DNA of 12,269 bases from an uncultured Flavobacteriales bacterium (lineage in GTDB: Bacteria > Bacteroidota > Bacteroidia > Flavobacteriales > Crocinitomicaceae): the NCBI GenBank assembly GCA_946886545.1, contig CAMPIU010000045.1:1-12269 (forward strand). The letters run 5' to 3'. Below are positions 1 to 7,172 of this stretch, piece by piece. Position numbers and translations under genes: made by a program. How positions within the stretch are numbered: position 1 is the first letter of the stretch; the number at the start of each line of letters is the position of its first letter. Under the pieces are notes generated by a model. That model was not told where the DNA came from, did no database searches, and worked only from the letters and a program-made list of their open reading frames with translations.

Positions 1-471
1 GTAAGTGGTCCTACGAATACAGGAAAATGGCTTACCAGCGGAACCGGAATTTTCTCGCCGAATAATAGTTCTTTGAATTGTACTTATATCCCTAGTAATG
101 CAGATACAACGGCTGGTTTTGTTTGGCTTTACCTGGAATCTACTTCAAATGGAAATTGCCTTCCTGTTCAGGATAGTATTTATGTTTCAATCAATAACGC
201 ACCGAAAGTGGATGCAGGTCCAAATCAGTTGAAATGCTCGAACGGATCTCAGGTTCAATTAAATGCAAGTGTTACAGGTGGTCCGTTTGGTGGCGTCTGG
301 AGCGGTGGATCCGGAACATTTGGTCCATCCAATTCAACATTGAATGCGCTATATACTCCTACAGCTGCTGAAGTTGCCGGAGGAAGTATTGTTTTAACTC
401 TGACCTCAACCAATAACGGAACCTGCAATGTGGTGTCAGATGCAATTCAGATCAATTTTGTAGCTCCGCCA
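1..471 (+). repeat. One and a part coding repeats of about 90 residues
   Basis: The 3' part of one unit (1-204) and a complete unit (205-471) of the same repeat that occurs five times in the downstream surface protein. Shared features are an AGxxQxxC start, a GxWSGGSGTFGPS-like centre, a LxxxYTP stretch and an NGxC close to the end. More copies probably lie upstream of the window. Confidence 0.75.
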
Positions 472-1500
472 TTTGCTAACTTCAGCGGAACAAGTGTTTG
501 TGAAGGACTTTCAAATGTATTCACTGACTTCTCGCTTCCCGGTTCAGGAACTTTGACGAACTGGGCATGGAGATTTCAAACAGGACAAACTTCAGGAGTT
601 CAAAACCCGACGTATAACTTTGTGAATCCGGGTTCTTATCCTGTAGAATTAATCGTGACAAACTCAAACGGATGTAAAGACACTGTTTCTATTTCTGTTT
701 CTGTTTTCGATAAACCGATTGCGGATTTTATATCGGTAAATTCTTGTCCGAGCAACCAGGTTACGGTGGCATTTACGGATGCTTCCATCAGTTCTGAAAC
801 CATTAATTATTGGTTCTACGATTTTGGCGGACAAGGATCCGCTGCCCTGGCAAATGTAAATCAGCAATTCGCTAGTGGAGGAACTTATACGATCACTCAT
901 ATTGTATCAACGGTAAACGGGTGTTCGGATACCATTATTCAACCGGTTGTCATTGATCCCTTGCCGGATGCAGGCTTTTATTACAATTCCAACGGAGGAA
1001 TGAATATTGGTGCGGTCTTTAATTTCATCGATACTTCCGATTATGCGGTGGGTTATTCATGGGATTTCGGAGACGGATCTACTTCCGGATCAATGAATCC
1101 AAGTCATACGTATTACGCCAACGGTAATTATTATATCGTTCTCCAGGTTACCAACGCTTTGGGATGTATTGATAGTGCTATTCGATTTATTGCCATTAAT
1201 ACGGTTACCGATGAAATCAATACCTTGATCCCAACCATTATTTCACCGAACGGAGATAGTTCGAATGATGTCTGGAAACTGGATTTCCTGAAATTGGCCT
1301 ATCCGAATGCGCACATTGAAATATACAATGAATGGGGACAAACCATTTTCACATCAGACGGCTACGAATTTCCATGGGACGGAACTTACAAAGGTGAACC
1401 TGTTCCGGACGGAAATTACTTGTATGTCATTCAGTTGAACGCAAATGCCAGTCCTGATATATACAAGGGAGTATTAATGGTGTTAAGAAAACGAGATTAA
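1..1500 (+). CDS. Secreted repeat/PKD surface protein with gliding-motility-type T9SS sorting domain (5' end missing)
   Basis: The reading frame is open from base 1 to the TAA at 1498-1500, so only the last 499 codons are present; the TTG at 73 is not a credible start. Residues (counted from base 1): end of one ~90-residue repeat 1-68, a full repeat 69-157, PKD-like domains 158-239, 240-323 and 324-411, and a C-terminal domain 412-499. The third PKD has the typical YSWDFGDGS core. The C-terminal domain reads ISPNGDSSNDVW, then IYNEWGQ, then WDGTYKGEPVP, the hallmark of the gliding-motility-associated (CHU_C, type B) T9SS sorting domain. Known for the family: such domains direct export across the outer membrane. 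The likely role is a cell-surface adhesin or matrix protein; the ligand is unknown. Domain order matches the second large protein of this operon (2466-6167), so the two are paralogues. A PorP/SprF gene starts one base after the stop. Confidence 0.9.
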   Translation, partial: VSGPTNTGKWLTSGTGIFSPNNSSLNCTYIPSNADTTAGFVWLYLESTSNGNCLPVQDSIYVSINNAPKVDAGPNQLKCSNGSQVQLNASVTGGPFGGVWSGGSGTFGPSNSTLNALYTPTAAEVAGGSIVLTLTSTNNGTCNVVSDAIQINFVAPPFANFSGTSVCEGLSNVFTDFSLPGSGTLTNWAWRFQTGQTSGVQNPTYNFVNPGSYPVELIVTNSNGCKDTVSISVSVFDKPIADFISVNSCPSNQVTVAFTDASISSETINYWFYDFGGQGSAALANVNQQFASGGTYTITHIVSTVNGCSDTIIQPVVIDPLPDAGFYYNSNGGMNIGAVFNFIDTSDYAVGYSWDFGDGSTSGSMNPSHTYYANGNYYIVLQVTNALGCIDSAIRFIAINTVTDEINTLIPTIISPNGDSSNDVWKLDFLKLAYPNAHIEIYNEWGQTIFTSDGYEFPWDGTYKGEPVPDGNYLYVIQLNANASPDIYKGVLMVLRKRD

Positions 1501-1501
1501 G

Positions 1502-2461
1502 ATGAACAGGAATTTTATCACAAGCTTATTTGTTATTCTGTTCTTTGTTTCATACGGACAGCAACAAAGTTTATTTACGAATGTGCTCGCAAATCCTTTG
1601 CATTATTCTCCGGCATACGTCGGGAGTACAAACTACCATGAAGTGAGCTTTTTTAACAGGAATCAATGGGTTGGATTTAAGGATGCTCCCAAAAATTTTT
1701 ACTTGAATTTTCACGGATCATTCAAGAATAAAGCGAAACATGGTTATGGAGTACAGCTGCTGACAGAGCAGACAGGTTTATTGGGAAAAACCGGTATTTA
1801 CCTGAATTATGGCTATCAGATCAAAATGAATAAAAAGTGGAAGATGGGCTTAGGTCTTCGGCCGGGCTTTGTTCAGTATCGTATCCGCTTGTATGATGCC
1901 GTAATTGCAGATGAAGGAGACCCGATTTTTACAGGGAACAGTTATTCCGGGAATGCATTTGATGTAAATGCCGGATTCAGATTATACAGCGACAAATTTG
2001 AATTCAGTGGAACACTGGATCACATGATCATGGGGAAGAACCTGAAGTCATACAATCAGAATTTACAGTTCCATTATACCTTAATGAGTTCTTATAAGTT
2101 CCTGTTTAAAAAGAACTGGGAATTCAGACCTGCAATTGTGTTCCGATACACCAAACCGGTTCCGGCACAGATCTCAATTCTTGCTCAATTATCCTATAAA
2201 GACAAGCTCTTCGGAGGGTTGAATTTCAGAACCAATGATGCGATGGGAATTTATGTTGGGGTGAGATTGAAGAACCGTCTGGCAATCACCTATGGCTACG
2301 ATTACAGCTATACCAAACTGAGAAATTACAGTTCAGGTTCTCACGAGATCGGGATCTCATTCATAATTACGAAAAACAGACCTTCGTTAGAGGAGGAAGA
2401 TGATAAATTGAATAACAGTATTCTGGAAGATATCCAAAAGGAAATCGATAAGAATAAATAG
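1502..2461 (+). CDS. PorP/SprF family type IX secretion outer-membrane protein (first copy)
   Basis: A 319-residue protein of the PorP/SprF family. A signal peptide covers about residues 1-19 (hydrophobic ITSLFVILFFVSYG followed by Q). The mature start QQSLFTN...NPLHYSPAYVGS corresponds to the family's 'Q...Y...P...NPAxxG' opening, followed by FNRNQWVGF, equivalent to the usual RxQW. The rest alternates aromatic-rich strands as expected of an outer-membrane beta-barrel of about 14 strands. Known: SprF is needed to export SprB-like cargo carrying a type B sorting domain. The start is 1 base after the stop of the upstream cargo gene, so translational coupling and a dedicated pairing are likely. 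Odd: the end is an acidic, lysine-rich tail (about residues 296-319, LEEEDDKL to KEIDKNK) instead of the short CPRL-type ending seen in the second copy (6171-7157). Confidence 0.9.
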   Translation: MNRNFITSLFVILFFVSYGQQQSLFTNVLANPLHYSPAYVGSTNYHEVSFFNRNQWVGFKDAPKNFYLNFHGSFKNKAKHGYGVQLLTEQTGLLGKTGIYLNYGYQIKMNKKWKMGLGLRPGFVQYRIRLYDAVIADEGDPIFTGNSYSGNAFDVNAGFRLYSDKFEFSGTLDHMIMGKNLKSYNQNLQFHYTLMSSYKFLFKKNWEFRPAIVFRYTKPVPAQISILAQLSYKDKLFGGLNFRTNDAMGIYVGVRLKNRLAITYGYDYSYTKLRNYSSGSHEIGISFIITKNRPSLEEEDDKLNNSILEDIQKEIDKNK

Positions 2462-2465
2462 TAGG

Positions 2466-5400
2466 ATGAATTTAGAATTTATGAAATTACGAAGAATAAT
2501 ACTGCTACTAGCTTTGATTTTTACAGTCGGGTCATTCGAAAGCAAAAGTCAGATTGACTCAGTTTTTTGGTTTGCCGCTCCATGGGTGACACCGAGCCAT
2601 GCCGGTAATACTCCGCTGGTATTGAGGATTTCTACATTTAATTCCCCCACAACCGTGCGGGTTTACCAACCGGCCGGAACATACGATTCTACTTTTGTGG
2701 TGCCTGCAAACTCACTGAACTCACATTTCCTGACTTCCATCGTGAATACCCTGGAATCAAAACCGGCGGATAATGTACTCAATTATGGAATAAAGATAGA
2801 AGCAGACACATTAGTTACCGTTGTTTATGAGGTGGTTACCGGTGGAAATAACCCGGAAACATATTCACTGAAAGGTCAAAATGCAGTTGGTACCGAATTT
2901 GTGTGTCCGTTTCAGAATACCTGGATCAATGGAAATTATGCGCCGATTCAGCCAAAATCAATGATTTGTATTGTTGCAACGGAAGATAATACAACTGTTT
3001 GGATCACTCCAAAAGCAACTGTTGTGGGGCATCCTGCGGGAATTACTTATTCAGTGACTTTAAATAGAGGCCAGACTTATACCGTAGAAAACACGTCGCA
3101 GATAACAAATACTGCGGGAAATAATTTAGGAGGTACCATTGTTGTATCCGATAAACCGATTGCCGTAACAGTATCAGATGATTCGGTTACGAACTCCGGA
3201 GGTGGCTGCCGGGATTTAATGGGAGATCAGATTGTTCCGGTAGATGTGGTTGGTACGAATTACATTGTGAACAGGGGAAATATGTTTGCAAATTCCCAGG
3301 AAGGAATTTTTATTGTTGCAACTCAGAATTTTACTTCGGTAAGTGTTACAACTTCTTTGGGAACATTTTCACAGCTTTTGAACCAGGGAGATACCTGGAA
3401 ATATGTGCTCACTGCTGCAGAAATGCTTGCTTATGTGGATGCGGATAAAAACGTATATGTACTTCAGGCAAGCGGATTCGGATGCGAGGTGGGAGAAGCA
3501 TTATTGCCTCCGGTTAACTGTGCGGGATCCGATCAGGTAAGTTTTACCCGGACAAATGCTCAGACCTTTATTTTGAATATTTTATGTCCGACCTCTGCAA
3601 TTAATAACTTTTTGCTGAACGGAAGCTCCACATTGGTGCCGGGTTCTGCATTTAATCCTGTTCCGGGAACAGCTGGTTTCTGGAGTGGGGCTCAAATAAC
3701 CTTTAATACGACTGATATTCCTGCGGGATCATCCAATTTATTGTCCAATTCCAGTGATTATTTCGGAATGGGTGTTATCAATGGTGGTGCAAGTACGGGC
3801 TGTTATTATCACTACATGTCAGCTTTCAATAGAAAGGTTTATGTAAAGGCAGGTAATGATACAACGCTTTGTAACGGTGATCCTTCTGTATTGTTAAACG
3901 GTTCGGTTGAAGGTGGGGCCACAACGGGAGAATGGTCGGTAATTAACGGGGCCGGGTCATTTGTAAATGCAACTGATCTGTCTACTTCTTATGTTCCTTC
4001 CGCATCGGATTATACTCAGGGAACGCTGACTTTTGTACTTGCTTCAACTGGAAATTGTGATCCTGTAAGAGATACAATGATTGTAAACTTCATTCAATCG
4101 CCGGAAGCAAATGCCGGAGCTGATGATTCCTATTGTAAAAATAATGTAGGGGCAGTGCCGATTACCGGAGCCTTTTCTTATTCCGCAGCTGCAACTTGGA
4201 GTGGTGGAGACGGTGGAGCATTCGGAAACATAGGATCTCCTTCAACAACTTATACACCTTCTCCGGCAGATTTGGCTGCAGACAGCGTGGTTCTTTTCTA
4301 TACAACTACCGGAAGTTTCTTCTCTTGCCCCAATAAGCAGGATACGGTGGTTATTTACTTTACGGACGCCCCGTTTATTGATGCCGGTGGAGATCAGCTG
4401 GTTTGTTCAAATACTACTGATGTAGCGTTGAATGGGATAATTACCGGGATAACAACAACTGGCATCTGGTCAGCAAATGGAAGCGGTGGTTTTTCGCCTT
4501 CCCAAACGAACCTGGATGCAAATTATGTTTTGTCAACTGCAGATATTTCGAACGGACTTGTCACTCTGTATTTGGAGTCAACAAATAATGGAAACTGTTT
4601 AGCCGTATTTGATAGTCTGGAAATTCAAATTATTGATTTCCCCGTTGTAAATATTACCTCGATGGATTCGATCTGTTCTAATAATGCAACGCTGAATCTT
4701 ACCGGAACCGTGACTTCGGGATTTGCTACACAATGGACTACTTCCGGATTCGGGACAATTGCAAATCCGGCCAATTTATCTACGATCTATTCAATTTCTC
4801 CGGTAGATGTTACAAACGGATACATTGATATCATTCTATCTACAACAGGGATTTGTCCGATCGCTCAGGATTCTTTGCGGGTAACTTTTGTTTCACCGCC
4901 TCAGGTAAATGCAGGTACGGACCAAACTTATTGTCAGAACCAGTTGGTTCAGTTGAACGGACAAGTTATCGGAGCGGATACCACCGGAACCTGGTCAACA
5001 TTAGGAACCGGTTCGTTCATTCCGGGGCCAACTTATTTGGATGGTTTGTATGATCCGTCCATTGGCGATGTTTCCGGGGGACCGATTAGTTTAATTTTAA
5101 CTTCCGTATCGAATTTTGGTTGTCCGCCTGATAGAGATACCGTTGTAATAACCTTCAACACAATTCCAACGGCTGATTTTACATTCAACAATGTTTGCCA
5201 GGCAAGTAATATGAGTTTTACAGATGCTTCAACGGCAAATTCAGGAACTTTATCAGCATGGTCCTGGTCTTTCGGAGATAATACAAATTCCATTGCTCAA
5301 AACCCTCAACATGCTTATACAACACAGGGGAATTTCAATGTACAAATGATTGTTACGTCAAGTAACGGATGTACGGATACGGTTACGAAACCGGTGACAG

Positions 5401-6167
5401 TTTATCCGCTGCCGCAACCATCATTCAACGCTTCGATTGCTTGTGAATCGTATCCTACAAATTTCACAAACACCTCTTTTATTCCTTCGGGAACTATCGA
5501 TAGCTATTCATACGATTTCAACGGAATAGGTTCCAGCAATCAGCCAAATGCTTCCTTTGTTTTTCCTTCAAGTGGAATTTACAATGTGAGTTTAACTGCT
5601 GTTTCTGATTTCGGGTGCACCAATACGGTTATTCAGCAAATTGACGTTCATGCCATTCCAAATGCATCTTTTACAGCAAGCCCGAATCCGGCACTGGTTG
5701 AACAGGAAATTACCTTTACAGATGTAACAGGAGGAAATATCATTTCCTGGCAATGGAATTTTGGAGACGGAGAAGGAGATAATACTCCAATTACAACGCA
5801 CAGCTACGATGGTGGAGGAGTTTATACTGTTACACTCACGATTGTAGATAATATCGGATGTTCTGATACTGTTTCAAAACAGATTTCAATTGCCTTATTG
5901 CCGGTTTTACCTAGCGGTTTTACGCCAAACGGTGACGGTGAAAATGATGTCTTTATCATTCGTGGAGGACCATTCAGAAACGTTGATTTTAAAGTTTATA
6001 ATAACTGGGGAGAGGTGATCTTTGAATCGAACGACTCCAATGTCGGATGGGATGGAACCTACAAAGGAGAGCCTGTTCCATTGGGTGTTTATACATGGAC
6101 TTTTGTCATTGATATGGGAAGTAATTTTGTTGTCAGAGAATCCGGCGACGTAACTTTAATTCGTTAA
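2466..6167 (+). CDS. Large secreted protein: IgGFc-binding-like N-terminal region, five repeats, three PKD domains, T9SS sorting domain
   Basis: A 1233-residue protein, complete. The signal peptide is KLRRIILLLALIFTVGSF to about residue 29. Residues ~30-455 resemble the IgGFc-binding-protein N-terminal region: GTEFVCPFQ (141), IVATEDNTTVWITP, LNRGQTYTV, IVVSDKPIAV, DQIVPVDVVGTNYIV (254), EALLPPVNC. Five ~90-residue repeats start at 458, 547, 637, 727 and 813. Three PKD domains start at 902, 985 and 1067 (WSWSFGD, WQWNFGDGE). The type B sorting domain is 1151-1233 (FTPNGDGENDVF, YNNWGE, WDGTYKGEPVP). Expected to cross the inner membrane by Sec and the outer membrane by T9SS, then sit at the surface; binding or adhesion is an inference. 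The start is uncertain: ATG 2481 (MKLRR...) gives a cleaner signal peptide, while ATG 2466 lies 4 bases from the upstream stop. Coordinates use 2466. A PorP/SprF gene follows 3 bases later. Confidence 0.92.
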   Translation: MNLEFMKLRRIILLLALIFTVGSFESKSQIDSVFWFAAPWVTPSHAGNTPLVLRISTFNSPTTVRVYQPAGTYDSTFVVPANSLNSHFLTSIVNTLESKPADNVLNYGIKIEADTLVTVVYEVVTGGNNPETYSLKGQNAVGTEFVCPFQNTWINGNYAPIQPKSMICIVATEDNTTVWITPKATVVGHPAGITYSVTLNRGQTYTVENTSQITNTAGNNLGGTIVVSDKPIAVTVSDDSVTNSGGGCRDLMGDQIVPVDVVGTNYIVNRGNMFANSQEGIFIVATQNFTSVSVTTSLGTFSQLLNQGDTWKYVLTAAEMLAYVDADKNVYVLQASGFGCEVGEALLPPVNCAGSDQVSFTRTNAQTFILNILCPTSAINNFLLNGSSTLVPGSAFNPVPGTAGFWSGAQITFNTTDIPAGSSNLLSNSSDYFGMGVINGGASTGCYYHYMSAFNRKVYVKAGNDTTLCNGDPSVLLNGSVEGGATTGEWSVINGAGSFVNATDLSTSYVPSASDYTQGTLTFVLASTGNCDPVRDTMIVNFIQSPEANAGADDSYCKNNVGAVPITGAFSYSAAATWSGGDGGAFGNIGSPSTTYTPSPADLAADSVVLFYTTTGSFFSCPNKQDTVVIYFTDAPFIDAGGDQLVCSNTTDVALNGIITGITTTGIWSANGSGGFSPSQTNLDANYVLSTADISNGLVTLYLESTNNGNCLAVFDSLEIQIIDFPVVNITSMDSICSNNATLNLTGTVTSGFATQWTTSGFGTIANPANLSTIYSISPVDVTNGYIDIILSTTGICPIAQDSLRVTFVSPPQVNAGTDQTYCQNQLVQLNGQVIGADTTGTWSTLGTGSFIPGPTYLDGLYDPSIGDVSGGPISLILTSVSNFGCPPDRDTVVITFNTIPTADFTFNNVCQASNMSFTDASTANSGTLSAWSWSFGDNTNSIAQNPQHAYTTQGNFNVQMIVTSSNGCTDTVTKPVTVYPLPQPSFNASIACESYPTNFTNTSFIPSGTIDSYSYDFNGIGSSNQPNASFVFPSSGIYNVSLTAVSDFGCTNTVIQQIDVHAIPNASFTASPNPALVEQEITFTDVTGGNIISWQWNFGDGEGDNTPITTHSYDGGGVYTVTLTIVDNIGCSDTVSKQISIALLPVLPSGFTPNGDGENDVFIIRGGPFRNVDFKVYNNWGEVIFESNDSNVGWDGTYKGEPVPLGVYTWTFVIDMGSNFVVRESGDVTLIR
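3837..5168 (+). repeat. Five tandem coding repeats of 86-90 residues with paired cysteines
   Basis: Units begin at nucleotides 3837, 4104, 4374, 4644 and 4902 and are 89, 90, 90, 86 and 89 residues long. Each opens with (V/I)xAGxDxxxC or a variant, has a central Trp-Ser or Trp-Thr followed by a Gly-rich stretch and Phe, then a LxxxYxPSxxD segment, a hydrophobic strand, and a second Cys just before D(T/S)xxVxF and a Pro. The units have diverged at the DNA level, so recent amplification is not indicated. They lack the WxFGDG core of PKD domains; an Ig-like beta-sandwich is a guess. Confidence 0.85.
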
Positions 6168-6170
6168 ACC

Positions 6171-7157
6171 ATGAAATTTAGAATTTGTTTTTTAGCCATT
6201 TTCTTGAATGGATTGATTTACGGACAAGATGCACATTTGTCGATGTATGATGCTGCACCTTTGTTTTTAAACCCGGCCCTGACCGGCGTTGTGGAAGGGG
6301 ATTTCAGAGTTCATGGTCAATACCGGACTCAATGGAAATCCGTGAATTATAAACCCTATACTTCTGCATTGATCAGTTTTGATATGCCGGTCAAAAAATG
6401 GGGTTTTGGGGTTCAGATCAACAATTTCAGAGCCGGAGCAGGAAATTTCAATGTGTTGCAGGGTTTACTTTCAGCAGCGTATTATCTTCCCTTGAACAAG
6501 AACAAAACACATATTCTGAATTTCGGTATTCAGGGTGGAGTCACTCAAAAATCTATCGAGTACCAGCTGTTATCATTCAACAATCAGTACACCTTGAATA
6601 ATGGTGGCGAATTTGATCAAACCCTTGTAACGGGAGAGAACTTCGGGGCTCAGTCCAAATTCATTCCCATGCTGAATGCAAGTGCCTTGTATTATTATTC
6701 AAAATCGCAGTCGCGTTTGAATCCGTTTATTGGTGTTTCGCTTTTTAATTTAACCCAGCCGAACGAATCCTTTTTCGGAAGAGAAAGTAAACTTCCGTTG
6801 CGTATGTATACGCATTTGGGAACGCGTGTCAACATAACGGAACTGTTCTATGTGATTCCGAAAGTGCTCATTATGAATCAAACGAAGTTCCACGAACAGA
6901 CCTATGCCGTGGAAGCAGGTTATTTCCTGAAAGGAAGTGGTGCTTATGTGCTTGCCGGCGTCATTTTCCGGGCTAAAGATGCCATGATCGCAACCATTGG
7001 TGCAAAGAAAGATGCATATACGGTTAAGTTAGCTTATGATTTTAATATCTCATCGCTTACTTCAACTTCCAAAAGCAGAGGAGGATTTGAATTGTCCTTT
7101 ACTTATGTTCATGCAAAGAAAAAACCAACCGATTACAAAATCTGTCCACGATTATAA
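6171..7157 (+). CDS. PorP/SprF family type IX secretion outer-membrane protein (second copy)
   Basis: A 328-residue protein with a signal peptide (MKFRICFLAIFLNGLIYG, mature start QDAHLSMYD) and the clearest family signature in the window: YDAAPLFLNPALTG, then RVHGQYRTQWKSV, then SFDMPV with GFGVQI. The C-terminus ends in ICPRL, like many members. Predicted to be an outer-membrane beta-barrel that helps the T9SS handle cargo with a type B sorting domain. It begins 3 bases after the stop of the 1233-residue cargo gene, so that protein is its likely partner. It differs from the first copy in sequence and in its tail, which argues for each barrel serving its own cargo rather than simple gene dosage; that is inference. 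No Shine-Dalgarno is visible, as is normal for the phylum. Confidence 0.93.
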   Translation: MKFRICFLAIFLNGLIYGQDAHLSMYDAAPLFLNPALTGVVEGDFRVHGQYRTQWKSVNYKPYTSALISFDMPVKKWGFGVQINNFRAGAGNFNVLQGLLSAAYYLPLNKNKTHILNFGIQGGVTQKSIEYQLLSFNNQYTLNNGGEFDQTLVTGENFGAQSKFIPMLNASALYYYSKSQSRLNPFIGVSLFNLTQPNESFFGRESKLPLRMYTHLGTRVNITELFYVIPKVLIMNQTKFHEQTYAVEAGYFLKGSGAYVLAGVIFRAKDAMIATIGAKKDAYTVKLAYDFNISSLTSTSKSRGGFELSFTYVHAKKKPTDYKICPRL

Positions 7158-7172
7158 TACGCTTTCTCAATT

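Noticed and set aside
664..900. Minus-strand open frame inside the first surface protein gene
   Set aside because: It lies wholly within a well-supported coding region and its product is Arg/Asn/Ser-rich with no recognisable motif; a frame shadow. The same applies to the other internal frames at 4853-5053, 5033-5293, 5592-5801, 6398-6601, 7369-7850, 10178-10408, 10455-10876, 10999-11277 and 11526-11783.
73..1500. TTG at 73 as the real start of the first gene
   Set aside because: The frame is open upstream to base 1 and encodes the same repeat (GKWLTSGTGIFSPNNSSL), with no signal peptide after the TTG.
1381..6110. Near-identical DNA around the WDGTYKGEPVP codons in both surface protein genes as a sign of recent gene conversion
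   Set aside because: The matching stretch is short and coincides with the most conserved motif of the sorting domain; the flanking sequence is diverged, so conserved protein sequence explains it.
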